Below the pieces are notes generated by a model. The model was not told the origin of the DNA. It did not search any database and saw only the letters and a program-made list of their open reading frames with translations. A stretch of 42,712 nucleotides of DNA. Origin: Sulfurimonas sp. Its GTDB lineage: Bacteria; Campylobacterota; Campylobacteria; Campylobacterales; Sulfurimonadaceae. Below are positions 25,530-33,062 of this stretch, in pieces; within the stretch, counting starts at the first letter, position 1; each line of letters starts with the position of its first letter. The stretch lies in NCBI GenBank assembly GCA_030654155.1, contig JAURYA010000061.1:1-42712 (forward strand), read 5' to 3'. Both the position numbers and the translations under genes were made by a program.

Positions 25530-25738
25530 CTTTTTGCACCTATAAATTTAAAACGAGGTACGCTTTTGCCGCCGACTTCTACCTCTTCAAAAAACATTAT
25601 ATATGCCCTTACCCATAGATTTTCATCTCCGTAAAGTGCGCGATAAAGCACCATCAGCTCTTCGCTTTCGCTATCTCTTACGGTATCTATAACTTCATAT
25701 AGATTGCCTTTGTAGTGCTCATAAATTCCTGTTTTCAT
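25526..25738 (-). CDS. DUF1653 family protein (70 aa)
   Basis: A small protein that is almost entirely a DUF1653 domain: GIYEHYKGNLYEVIDTVRDS, then LMVLYRALYGDENLWVRAY and a closing FKFIG. The family is widespread in bacteria and has no established function; the fold is SH3-like by family description. It lies 2 nt after the DUF5718-like gene and overlaps the SUI1 gene by 4 nt, forming a compact three-gene set. Confidence 0.85.
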   Translation of the reverse strand: MKTGIYEHYKGNLYEVIDTVRDSESEELMVLYRALYGDENLWVRAYIMFFEEVEVGGKSVPRFKFIGAKS

Positions 25739-25740
25739 AG

Positions 25741-26577
25741 TTAAATGACTTTCTGTGCTAAAACGCTCATATTTTGGCTATTGTAGGAGTTTTTATCTAC
25801 ACTCTTAAGCAGATCGCTTGGCGAAAAACTGTTTCTATCGTAAACCGCTATTACAACTTCATCGCCGCTTTTTAAAAATGTACTTTCGCCGTATGGGGTA
25901 TATCTTGTTGCGCCTATGCTGATAATTGCATCGGCAGGATTTTTACATGTAGAAATATATTGGCTCAAAGGTTCAAGCGGTCCAAAATCTTTTTGGGTGT
26001 TTATCTGCTCAATCATCCAATCAAGGAGTTTCTCGTAAAAGTAGCTGTAACCATTTAGCTCCACATCTTCGCCGTAGGCATGAACTTCGCCGTCTCTTTT
26101 TAAAAAAGAGCATATAGAGTAGCTATCCATAACCCCGCCCTCACTGAACTTGTCTATCTTGATTAGGTTATCGCTTAGCCCCTTAGACGAAGCACCCCAG
26201 TTTTTTTTATCGCTTATTTTGCTAGCCCCCGCAACTCTAATTGAGCAGTCGTTATAGGCGCCAAAATGGGTAGGAGTTATTTTTGTAAGTTTGTTGTTTT
26301 CATACTCAAGTTTACAGACAAGTCCGACTTCGGGTTCTGCTTGAACATTTACATCTCTATTTGGGAGTCTGATAGCAGAGTGTGAGAGCGGGTAGGTGTT
26401 TAAAATCTCTTTAGCGCTCTCAACACGCTTTGGAAGATAAAAAGGAAACATCCCTTTTGGAGCCGCTTCATCGGCAGTGATTATCTCTTTAAAATCTTCA
26501 AGTTCGCCGGCTTGGGCAAGGTGCAGTGCAAAGTTGCCTGCAATTCCAAGTCCTAGAAAATCTCTATATTTATCCAT
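25741..26577 (-). CDS. DUF5718-like protein, possibly FAH-fold
   Basis: A 278-residue soluble protein beginning MDKYRDFLGLGIAGNFALHLAQAG. Blocks such as EPEVGLVCKLEY, AYNDCSIRVAG and KNWGASSKGL recall the fumarylacetoacetate-hydrolase fold, in which an E-x-E motif binds the metal, but I cannot confirm the catalytic set. It fits what I recall as the DUF5718 family, common in Campylobacterota. It heads a three-gene run with DUF1653 and SUI1 genes. No function is claimed. Confidence 0.65.
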   Translation of the reverse strand: MDKYRDFLGLGIAGNFALHLAQAGELEDFKEIITADEAAPKGMFPFYLPKRVESAKEILNTYPLSHSAIRLPNRDVNVQAEPEVGLVCKLEYENNKLTKITPTHFGAYNDCSIRVAGASKISDKKNWGASSKGLSDNLIKIDKFSEGGVMDSYSICSFLKRDGEVHAYGEDVELNGYSYFYEKLLDWMIEQINTQKDFGPLEPLSQYISTCKNPADAIISIGATRYTPYGESTFLKSGDEVVIAVYDRNSFSPSDLLKSVDKNSYNSQNMSVLAQKVI

Positions 26578-26623
26578 GTTGCTTCCTTTAAACTAATTCA
26601 CTAAAAGCTTTGGAGGCAAATGA

Positions 26624-28228
26624 CTATATAAGCCCTTTTTCTTTAGCCTCTGCAAACTCTTCGTAAGAGCCTTTAAAGTCTACATAAGTGCCGTCTGCTC
26701 TAATCTCTATAACGCGACTCGCAAATGCATCTAAGAGTTCACGGTCATGTGATACACAGATTACGTTGCCTTTGAAGTTGTAAAGAGCTTCACCGAGGGC
26801 TACGATTGCTTCAAGGTCAAGGTGATTTGAAGGTTCATCTAAAACTAAAAAGTTTCCGCCCTCAAGCATCATTTTGCTTAACATCATTCTATGTTTTTCA
26901 CCACCGGAGATGCTTACAACTGATTTTTCTTGCTGTTCACCGCTAAATAACATTCGTCCTAAACAGTTTCTAATCTCTGCAATATCGCGTTTTGGGTCAA
27001 ACCCTCTTAGCCAGTCATATAGAGTTCCATCACCGCTGATAATATCGGCTGTATCTTGAGGAAAGTAGCTGCTCTCGATAGTAGCTCCCCAGTGAATCTC
27101 TCCGCTGGTCGGCTTTAGTTCTTCCATGATTATTTTTAAAAGCGTTGTTTTACCGGCACCGTTTGGACCTATAAGAGCCACTTTTTCATCCGGTTCAAAT
27201 TTTAAAGTTATATTTTTTAAGACTTCGTTATCGCCGTAAGAGTGGTTTATGTTAGTAATATTTAAAGCTTCATCGCCCATAACTCTTTTTGCTTTAAAAA
27301 CAATGCTAGGGTCTCTTCTTGAAGATGGTTTTATGTCATCAATAACAAGTTTATCAAGTTTTTTCTGTCTTGATGTTGCTTGTTTTGCTTTTGAAGCATT
27401 TGCGCTAAATCGGCGAACAAAAGCCTCAAGTTCATCCTTTTCTTTCTCTTTTTTTGCATTGCTAAGCTCATTTTGTTTTGCGATAACATTTGCAGCAATA
27501 TACCAATCGTCATAGGTTCCTGTAAACTCGCGGATTTTTTGATAATCAACATCAAGAATATTTGTAACTACCGAGTTTAGGAAGTGTCTATCGTGAGATA
27601 TTACAACCATAGTGCCCTCGTGGCGTTGAAGTTCATCTTCCAACCAGCTAATAGTTTGAATATCAAGGTTGTTTGTAGGCTCATCAAGAAACAGTACGTC
27701 AGGTTTTGGATATAAAACTTGCGCTAGCAGAACTTTAAATTTATCAGCGCTGTCAAGTGTGCTCATAAGCTCTCCATGTAGACTTGCAGGAATACCGACG
27801 TTCTCTAGGATTTTTGCAATATTTACATCATACTCATAGGTCGGGTCCTCTTCAACACAGATAGTCTCAAGCTCGGCAAGGCGGTTATTTACAGCTTCAT
27901 CTTCGAAGTCGCCCGTTGCGTAGATTACCTCTTTTTCTTTGATTGCGTCATAGAGTCTTTTGTTTCCGTATAGTACGGCATCGGCAATCGTAAAATCTTC
28001 ATAAGCATATTGATTTTGTCCTAAAACTCCGACTTTGTTGGCTTTTGGGATAATGATTTCACCATCATACTCTTTAATCTGACCGCAGAGTATTTTTAAA
28101 AACGTAGTCTTTCCGGCACCGTTTGCACCGATAAGCCCATATCTTTTATGACGGTCAAGTTTAAGATTTATATCTTGAAATAGAACCCTGTTTCCATAAC
28201 GCATAACTAATTTTTGTACTGTTACCAT
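26624..28228 (-). CDS. ybiT: ABC-F ATPase, YbiT type
   Basis: A 534-residue soluble protein with two ATP-binding cassettes and no membrane part. Walker A motifs are GANGAGKTT (34-42) and GPNGAGKTT in the second half. Both Walker B motifs carry the catalytic Glu (LFLDEPTNNLD and LVLDEPSNHLD). The first signature is degenerate (MSTLDSADKFKVLLAQ) while the second is ISGGEKHRMML, as in E. coli YbiT, and the linker SRFSANASKAKQATSRQ is also YbiT-like. ABC-F proteins act on the ribosomal E site; the particular role of YbiT is uncertain. Confidence 0.88.
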   Translation of the reverse strand: MVTVQKLVMRYGNRVLFQDINLKLDRHKRYGLIGANGAGKTTFLKILCGQIKEYDGEIIIPKANKVGVLGQNQYAYEDFTIADAVLYGNKRLYDAIKEKEVIYATGDFEDEAVNNRLAELETICVEEDPTYEYDVNIAKILENVGIPASLHGELMSTLDSADKFKVLLAQVLYPKPDVLFLDEPTNNLDIQTISWLEDELQRHEGTMVVISHDRHFLNSVVTNILDVDYQKIREFTGTYDDWYIAANVIAKQNELSNAKKEKEKDELEAFVRRFSANASKAKQATSRQKKLDKLVIDDIKPSSRRDPSIVFKAKRVMGDEALNITNINHSYGDNEVLKNITLKFEPDEKVALIGPNGAGKTTLLKIIMEELKPTSGEIHWGATIESSYFPQDTADIISGDGTLYDWLRGFDPKRDIAEIRNCLGRMLFSGEQQEKSVVSISGGEKHRMMLSKMMLEGGNFLVLDEPSNHLDLEAIVALGEALYNFKGNVICVSHDRELLDAFASRVIEIRADGTYVDFKGSYEEFAEAKEKGLI

Positions 28229-28294
28229 GTTTTTTACTCTCGTTTAGGTAGAACTAAATCTGCCTATTATTTTTCGCGATTGTAGCTAATTATT

Positions 28295-28314
28295 GTTTAA
28301 AGCTTGATTTAAAC
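28295..28314 (-). terminator. Possible weak hairpin after mqo
   Basis: GTTTAAA (28295-28301) and TTTAAAC (28308-28314) form a 7-bp stem with a 6-nt loop directly after the mqo stop. On the minus strand it is followed by AATAATT, not a clear T tract. It is low in GC and could be chance. Confidence 0.25.
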
Positions 28315-29811
28315 CTATATTTTACTATGCGGTTTGTCCCAAAAATCAGCGTCCGGTTTTCCTACATGTAACTCTTGAAGATACTTCTCCTCAGTTCTTT
28401 GTATCTCTGCTCTGATGAGGTTCACAACAGCTTTTTGCGATGCAATCGGCTCAGGAAGAGCGCAATATTCGCCATCAGTCAACTCATCTTTAAATTTCTC
28501 TTCATTGAAATTTTTTCCAAGATATTTGACTATATATCTTAAATCTCTCTCTGCATTTCCTAAGCATGATGTAGCTCCGGGAGAGGGCGTCATATTGAAA
28601 ATTACACCTTCACCTGTATATATGGAGGCTTCGCCTAAAAGTAATTTTTGCTCATCTTTATTTAATACCTGAGGACGGACACCGCCAAAACCTTTGGCAT
28701 ATTTAAATTCGCTAAGTTTTAGTGATGGAACTATTTTTCTGGCATCTTTTAAAAATAGGTATTTGTTTATAAAAGGAATCTCAAAAAGAAAGTTTCTAAA
28801 GATATAGTTGCGTATATCTCTCTCTTTTAAGAGTTTCCACAGCGCAGCGGCAATGTTTTTATCAAAGCGAAGAGTTTTCCAAAAATCCATATATGTCCCG
28901 CTTTTGTAACGCTCTAGTTTTGGCAGCATCAGTGCAGTCGGTCCATAGCGGGTATTGCCGTTTGCAAGAACGTCTGGATCCCCATGCAGAGCGGCAAATG
29001 GAAGTTTTGGATTTTGAATCATATAGACCTTGCCATTTAACATCTTTTCGTTTGTCATGTAAAAGCTTCCTGCAACAGGCAGACAGCCAAGGTTTAGACC
29101 AAAACCCATTTTATGTGCTAAAAAAAGTGAGTGTGCTCCGGCATCTACGACTACAAAGTCGGCATAAAATGTATTCTCTTTTGTTTTAACTACATATCCG
29201 CGTTTTTTGCTTTTTTTAATCTCTTCAACTTTGGTATTTAAAAAAAGTTCTAATTTTACATCTTGCTCTTTTTTTGCATTCTCCAAAAATGATTTTGACA
29301 ATTTTCCATAATCAACGGTAGTCCATTGACCGGTTGCGCCAATTCCGACGATATCTTCCTTTCGTTCATTCCCATTTTCATCAAACACAACGCGGGGCTC
29401 TAGCTCTTTTAATCTCTCTTTGTTCCACACTTCCAAATATGGAAACAGTTCCGAAAACTCTTCGTAGCGGTGAAGTAAAAATTCAACCTCTTTTTTACCG
29501 ACGCCTAAAGCCATTTTTTGGTGTGAAAATATTATTTCGTTTTGATAGTGATGATTCAAACAGTACTTCTCAACCATTTTTGCGGTGCGCTTTGTAACTG
29601 CAGCTTTTTGAAGTGTATAATTTGTTTCAATATCTCCTACATGTATTGTTTGAGAGTTGCTTGTCCCGCATGAATTTAGAGTAGCGATATCTTCATACTT
29701 TTCAATAATTCCGATAGATTTAATATCTGTATATCTTGCAAGCTCATACGCTAAAGCCGTACCTGAAACTCCGGCTCCGACGATTATAACTTCGAAATTT
29801 TTAGCAGCCAT
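28315..29811 (-). CDS. mqo: Malate:quinone oxidoreductase
   Basis: A 498-residue FAD-dependent membrane-associated dehydrogenase that oxidises malate to oxaloacetate and reduces quinone. The FAD-binding loop is VIIVGAGVSGTALAYELA near the N-terminus. Family blocks include LNSCGTSNSQTIHVGDIETNY, GVSGTALAYE and MTPSPGATSCLGNAERD near the C-terminus. No signal peptide is visible. It is transcribed divergently from the GNAT gene, with a candidate -10 TACAAT at 29852-29847. It replaces or complements soluble malate dehydrogenase in the TCA cycle. Confidence 0.9.
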   Translation of the reverse strand: MAAKNFEVIIVGAGVSGTALAYELARYTDIKSIGIIEKYEDIATLNSCGTSNSQTIHVGDIETNYTLQKAAVTKRTAKMVEKYCLNHHYQNEIIFSHQKMALGVGKKEVEFLLHRYEEFSELFPYLEVWNKERLKELEPRVVFDENGNERKEDIVGIGATGQWTTVDYGKLSKSFLENAKKEQDVKLELFLNTKVEEIKKSKKRGYVVKTKENTFYADFVVVDAGAHSLFLAHKMGFGLNLGCLPVAGSFYMTNEKMLNGKVYMIQNPKLPFAALHGDPDVLANGNTRYGPTALMLPKLERYKSGTYMDFWKTLRFDKNIAAALWKLLKERDIRNYIFRNFLFEIPFINKYLFLKDARKIVPSLKLSEFKYAKGFGGVRPQVLNKDEQKLLLGEASIYTGEGVIFNMTPSPGATSCLGNAERDLRYIVKYLGKNFNEEKFKDELTDGEYCALPEPIASQKAVVNLIRAEIQRTEEKYLQELHVGKPDADFWDKPHSKI

Positions 29812-29846
29812 TATGAATTCCCATATTTAGACTCTTTTTTAGTTGT

Positions 29847-29878
29847 ATTGTAGCAAATTTATTATAATATTTTATAAT
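29847..29878. promoter_or_regulatory. Divergent -10 boxes between mqo and the GNAT gene
   Basis: Minus strand: TACAAT at 29852-29847, giving mqo a leader of about 29 nt. Plus strand: TATAAT at 29863-29868 and again at 29873-29878; the first gives a leader of about 22 nt for the ATG at 29897. The 85-nt region holds nothing else obvious. Confidence 0.45.
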
Positions 29879-29896
29879 TTTTTTAGGCGGGTGTAT

Positions 29897-30319
29897 ATGC
29901 AGATTAGAGAGTTGGATTTAAGGGAACTTTTGATGGCTTATGAGGTGGTTTCTCAGCTTCGTACAACATTGACATATAATGAATTTGAAGATTTGATATA
30001 TGAGATGAGAAAAAGTGAATACAAAATGATTGGCATAATAGATAAAGAGATGCTAATAACTTACGCCGGCGTTGCGATACAAACAAATCTTTATCATAAA
30101 AGACATCTATATATTTTTGATTTGGTAACAGACGAGAAGCATAGAGGTGAAAAATATGGGGCGATGATGCTTGAGTATTTAAATGATTATGCAAAAATGG
30201 GTATGTGTGAAAATATAGTTCTATCTTCAGGATTTCAAAGAGAAGATGCCCATAGATTTTATGAGAAAAACGGTTTTTCTAAAAAGAGTTTTGTTTTTTT
30301 AAAAGAGTGTTTGAGTTAA
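29897..30319 (+). CDS. GNAT-family N-acetyltransferase
   Basis: A 140-residue acetyltransferase domain. The ATG at 29897 is preferred to an upstream in-frame extension because the extension would run through the promoter and adds only a Phe/Ile-rich stretch. The acetyl-CoA loop is HRGEKYGAMML in strand beta4/helix alpha3, preceded by LYIFDLVTDE, and the C-terminal HRFYEKNGFSKKSFVF block is typical of GNATs. The substrate cannot be read from sequence. It converges on the cold-shock gene, with a hairpin terminator between. Confidence 0.85.
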   Translation: MQIRELDLRELLMAYEVVSQLRTTLTYNEFEDLIYEMRKSEYKMIGIIDKEMLITYAGVAIQTNLYHKRHLYIFDLVTDEKHRGEKYGAMMLEYLNDYAKMGMCENIVLSSGFQREDAHRFYEKNGFSKKSFVFLKECLS

Positions 30320-30349
30320 GTTGATTTGGAAGATTTAGAAAGAGTGAAG

Positions 30350-30380
30350 TAACAAAAGCTTGCAGGCACAAAGCCTGCAA
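30350..30380 (-). terminator. Rho-independent terminator of the cold-shock gene
   Basis: TTGCAGGC (30360-30367) and GCCTGCAA (30373-30380) form a perfect 8-bp GC-rich stem with a 5-nt loop. On the minus strand the stem is followed by GCTTTTGTT, a usable T tract. It lies 9 nt past the csp stop. The plus side lacks a T run, so it serves mainly the minus strand. Confidence 0.8.
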
Positions 30381-30389
30381 AGTAAAACC

Positions 30390-30608
30390 TTATAAAGGAG
30401 TTACGTTCTCAGCTTGAGGGCCTTTTTGACCTTCTCCAAGTTCAAAAGTTACCTTTTGACCTTCAGATAATGAAACACGACCTGGTCCTGTTCTGTTTAC
30501 TTGGCGAAAGTGTACGAATACATCCTTACCGCCATTTTCTTGTTGAATGAAACCATAACCTTTTTCTTCATTGAACCATTTAACTGATCCGTCTAGCAAT
30601 TCTGCCAT
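30390..30608 (-). CDS. Cold-shock domain protein (CspA family)
   Basis: A 72-residue nucleic-acid chaperone. The start at 30608 ([20 protein letters not shown]) is preferred to an upstream in-frame ATG, because AGAGGT precedes it and family members begin here. RNP1 is KGYGFIQQ and RNP2 is VFVHF, the two single-strand binding motifs. The predicted -10 (30736-30731) gives an unusually long leader of about 115 nt, a feature of cold-inducible csp mRNAs. A clear terminator follows, so the gene is monocistronic. Confidence 0.95.
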   Translation of the reverse strand: MAELLDGSVKWFNEEKGYGFIQQENGGKDVFVHFRQVNRTGPGRVSLSEGQKVTFELGEGQKGPQAENVTPL

Positions 30609-30730
30609 GTGTAGTACCTCTTGGTAAAAATTCACTTCTTTTGGAAGTGGAGTCAAATTATAGGGAGAGTCGTTTGTCTAGCAGAATATACTATAGATGA
30701 GCTCGCACACAAAAATCTTTCATCGAAAAA

Positions 30731-30761
30731 ATTATAACCTAAGTTTTAAGTTTTTGTGCAA
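30731..30761 (-). promoter_or_regulatory. Predicted csp promoter with long leader
   Basis: On the minus strand, TTGCAC (30761-30756) and TATAAT (30736-30731) are separated by 19 bp. Transcription would start near 30724, leaving about 115 nt of leader before the csp ATG. Long structured leaders mediate cold induction in E. coli cspA; regulation here is inference. Confidence 0.5.
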
Positions 30762-30799
30762 AAAAAATAAAAACTTTAGACAAGTTGGTTCTAAGCCGA

Positions 30800-30805
30800 T
30801 ATAAT
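30800..30805 (+). promoter_or_regulatory. Predicted -10 box for the DUF5610-like gene
   Basis: TATAAT within GCCGATATAATTGATAG. It gives a leader of about 23 nt, with AAGGA (30824-30828) 6 nt before the ATG at 30835. Confidence 0.5.
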
Positions 30806-30834
30806 TGATAGAATACCATACATAAGGATTTACA

Positions 30835-31377
30835 ATGCAGATATCGTCAAACATGGGTGTTTTGAGCTCTACAAAAAACATAGTGCCTGTTAAAACTCTT
30901 TTTACCGAGAAGATTTCAAAAGATGATGCGAAAGAGATAAAAGAGCAGATTAAGCAAAATGCAAACGCTATTGCTTTTAATTCAGCCTCTATTCAGGGTG
31001 CTGTTACAAGCAAAAAAGATAATTTTAAAGGAGAGTATGAGGATTTTCAAACCTTTCTCAAAGATATAGGTTATGATGGAAAGCCAATAGCGGAACTCTC
31101 AAAAGAAGAGGCTTCCGCACTTGTAAGTGAAGATGGCTTTTTTGGTGTAAAACAAACATCTGATAGAATCGCCAATTTTGTTATAGACGGGGCAGGTGGA
31201 GATGAAGATAGATTTCGTGCCGGCCGTGAGGGGATGATACAAGGATTTAAAGAAGCTGAGGCTATGTGGGGAGGCAAGCTTCCAGAAATTTCACAGCAAA
31301 CTATGGCAAAAGCTATAGAGATGGTTGATAAAGCGATGTATGATTTAGGTTTTTCTATATTGGATGAAGAGGCTTAA
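30835..31377 (+). CDS. DUF5610-like protein of unknown function
   Basis: A 180-residue soluble protein with a variable N-terminal half (1-85) and a C-terminal helical part. The pattern TSDRIANFVIDGAGGDEDRF followed by REGMIQGFKEAEAMWGG and LPEISQQTM resembles what I recall of DUF5610, a family of unknown function. Similar Campylobacterota proteins are sometimes labelled hydrogenase-4 component G; nothing in the sequence or neighbours supports a hydrogenase role. It has its own predicted promoter. The N-terminus (MQISSN) recalls small secreted or flagellum-linked proteins, but that is weak. Confidence 0.6.
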   Translation: MQISSNMGVLSSTKNIVPVKTLFTEKISKDDAKEIKEQIKQNANAIAFNSASIQGAVTSKKDNFKGEYEDFQTFLKDIGYDGKPIAELSKEEASALVSEDGFFGVKQTSDRIANFVIDGAGGDEDRFRAGREGMIQGFKEAEAMWGGKLPEISQQTMAKAIEMVDKAMYDLGFSILDEEA

Positions 31378-31428
31378 AGAAAGTAGTTAAGAAATCTGAT
31401 ATTATTTCAGCTATAAAAGGAATAGAGC

Positions 31429-31632
31429 ATGAAATATGAGTTAAAAGATGAATATATAGAACTTTTTAAGCTTCTTAAGGTTTTAGATTTAGTTGATAGC
31501 GGAGCAGAGGCAAAAATGATTGTAGCCGATGGACATGTAAGAAGAAACGGTGAGACAGAGCTCAGAAAAAGAGCAAAAATCCGCCGTGGTGATGTTATAG
31601 AAATTGCCGAGGTGGTTATAGAGGTTGTTTAA
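31429..31632 (+). CDS. S4-domain RNA-binding protein (YbcJ-like)
   Basis: A 67-residue protein made of a single S4 domain: EYIELFKLLKVLDLVDSGAEAK, then MIVADGHVRRNGETELRKRAKIRRGDVIE. The length and glycine/arginine spacing fit the YbcJ/RNA-binding S4 family; it probably binds structured RNA, perhaps on ribosomes. The ATG follows AAAAGGAAT. TATTAT at 31400-31405 is a plausible -10. A REP-like palindromic element follows 17 nt after the stop. Confidence 0.85.
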   Translation: MKYELKDEYIELFKLLKVLDLVDSGAEAKMIVADGHVRRNGETELRKRAKIRRGDVIEIAEVVIEVV

Positions 31633-31649
31633 AGCTAATTTAATACTAT

Positions 31650-31741
31650 AGATTGCTTCGTCGCAGGCTCCTCGCAATGACGGTTATGACGGCTTCTCGC
31701 AATAAGAGTCATTGCGAGCTTCGCTAGAAGCGCGGCAATCT
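31650..31741. repeat. REP-like interspersed palindromic element
   Basis: A 92-nt element bounded by AGATTGC (31650-31656) and GCAATCT (31735-31741), with inner perfect 11-bp arms CTCGCAATGAC (31671-31681) and GTCATTGCGAG (31708-31718). It is clearly more GC-rich than the genes around it. The GATTGC...CTCGCAATGAC pattern is a widespread interspersed repeat motif in many bacterial genomes, by recollection. It occupies the gap between the convergent S4 and DUF445 genes and could fold into one long hairpin. Confidence 0.75.
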
Positions 31742-31781
31742 AAAAACATAAATTAAATTGAGGCAAAGTCCCTCTTTGAAG

Positions 31782-32492
31782 TTATAAAAGGAATGAACTA
31801 AGCAACCCGATAAGTCCGCCAAAAATTCCACCCCACACCACGAGCCAAGAGAGATGTTCATGTATGATTTTTTGAATCATCTCTTTTACCATTTGTGGAG
31901 TAAGTTCGCCAAGTCTTGCATCAATGATATTTTCAATTGATTTAATCATATCTTTGCTCAAAGATGAACTTTGCAAATGGTCTTGAAGAGTATGATTAAA
32001 ACCTTCGCTATTTACAATAGTTATAACAGCACTCTTCATCTTTAAAGAGAAAGGCTCGCGAAGAGTATTTAAAACGCTCTCTCCTCCAAACATACCAAGC
32101 ATTCCGCCAAAAGAGGACTCCATGACTGTTTTGCTAAGGGCGTCAAAAGCGGGAGAAAAGTCTGTCTTTTCGATAATAGGTGTTAAGTCTATCTTCTTAT
32201 TTTCATTTTTAAAGAAGTTCTCTAGCTGCTCCTGCGTGAAAAATTGAGTCATCATCAGGTTTTTGATAGAGTTTTTAAATGCTTCAAATTGCAGCGGTAT
32301 TACGCCTGAGCCATAGAGATATGGTACTTTTTCAAACAGCATATGTATGGCAAGCTGATTTGTAACCGCACCAGAGAGTGCGAAGAGACCGGTGTATAGC
32401 AGTAGAGAGCTAAGAGTGCTCTCAAATAAAAAAGATAAAAGAACGAGTATTGCAGCGATTAAGTTAGTCATAAAACTTTTATTTAGTTTCAA
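31782..32492 (-). CDS. DUF445 family membrane protein
   Basis: A 236-residue protein with hydrophobic N-terminal helices (about 8-25 and 27-45, with GLFALSGAVTNQLAIHMLFEK) and a C-terminal helix (about 216-236, VVWGGIFGGLIGLLSSF). The middle is soluble and helical. The NQLAIHMLF block and terminal glycine-rich helix are typical of DUF445/YheB-like proteins, whose function is unknown. TATAAT at 32524-32519 on this strand gives a leader of about 20 nt. The gene upstream is divergent. Confidence 0.82.
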   Translation of the reverse strand: MKLNKSFMTNLIAAILVLLSFLFESTLSSLLLYTGLFALSGAVTNQLAIHMLFEKVPYLYGSGVIPLQFEAFKNSIKNLMMTQFFTQEQLENFFKNENKKIDLTPIIEKTDFSPAFDALSKTVMESSFGGMLGMFGGESVLNTLREPFSLKMKSAVITIVNSEGFNHTLQDHLQSSSLSKDMIKSIENIIDARLGELTPQMVKEMIQKIIHEHLSWLVVWGGIFGGLIGLLSSFLL

Positions 32493-32518
32493 AATATATC
32501 TCCAATTGTAAAAGCGAA

Positions 32519-32542
32519 ATTATACTAAAAAGATTCTATAAT
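32519..32542. promoter_or_regulatory. Divergent -10 boxes for DUF445 and the 32572 gene
   Basis: Minus strand TATAAT at 32524-32519 serves the DUF445 gene (leader about 20 nt). Plus strand TATAAT at 32537-32542 serves the gene at 32572 (leader about 23 nt). The two boxes are 12 nt apart and do not overlap. Confidence 0.45.
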
Positions 32543-32571
32543 AATGCAAATCTAATAAAAATGGAAATTTT

Positions 32572-33045
32572 ATGAAACAAGAGAGTTATGCACTTTTTAA
32601 AAGTTCAGATATACAAACAATTTTAAAAACTTTAGAAGACGAACTGAAAAGCAGAAACGAATCTCCTTTTTGGAAAGATAAAGTCATACCTTTTAGCGAG
32701 GCAATTTTAAGCGTTTTAGTTCCGCTTAGAGAAGCAAATATGCTTTTTAATCCTGAGGGTATGTGCGCTGATGAGCTTACTCCGGAGCTTTTTTTTAAAT
32801 GGAGTGATTTTGTAAGCTTAAAAACTTTAGCATTTACAATTCAAAAATCAAATGATGCAGGAGTTTTACTCAGAACTACTCTTGATGAAGCTGCATGTAA
32901 AAATTATAATAGCATAGATTTGAATCTGCTAGGGGCTTATTTGGCACGTTATAGCGTAAATCTTGAAGATGAGTTTTTGGACTTTCCTATCTCAAATTAT
33001 AACTTGCATCAAGGTGTAAGCAACGTTATCAAATCGCTTTTATAA
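32572..33045 (+). CDS. Unknown protein upstream of an RND permease (157 aa)
   Basis: A soluble, mostly helical protein without signal peptide or membrane helix. The segment SPFWKDKVIPFSEAILSVLV followed by LREANMLFNPEG and LTPELFFKWSDFVSL faintly recalls a helical segment of type IV coupling proteins of the TraD/DotL kind, but there is no Walker motif and no conjugation gene nearby. I would not assign that function. It has its own TATAAT at 32537-32542 and is followed 17 nt later by the RND gene, so the two are probably co-transcribed. Confidence 0.65.
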   Translation: MKQESYALFKSSDIQTILKTLEDELKSRNESPFWKDKVIPFSEAILSVLVPLREANMLFNPEGMCADELTPELFFKWSDFVSLKTLAFTIQKSNDAGVLLRTTLDEAACKNYNSIDLNLLGAYLARYSVNLEDEFLDFPISNYNLHQGVSNVIKSLL

Positions 33046-33062
33046 GAGGAAATCAAAATAAA

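Noticed and set aside
26624-28228. Degenerate first ABC signature (LDSADKFKV) as a sign of a broken ATPase
   Set aside because: The same degenerate first signature is normal in the YbiT subgroup of ABC-F proteins; both Walker B motifs and catalytic glutamates are intact.
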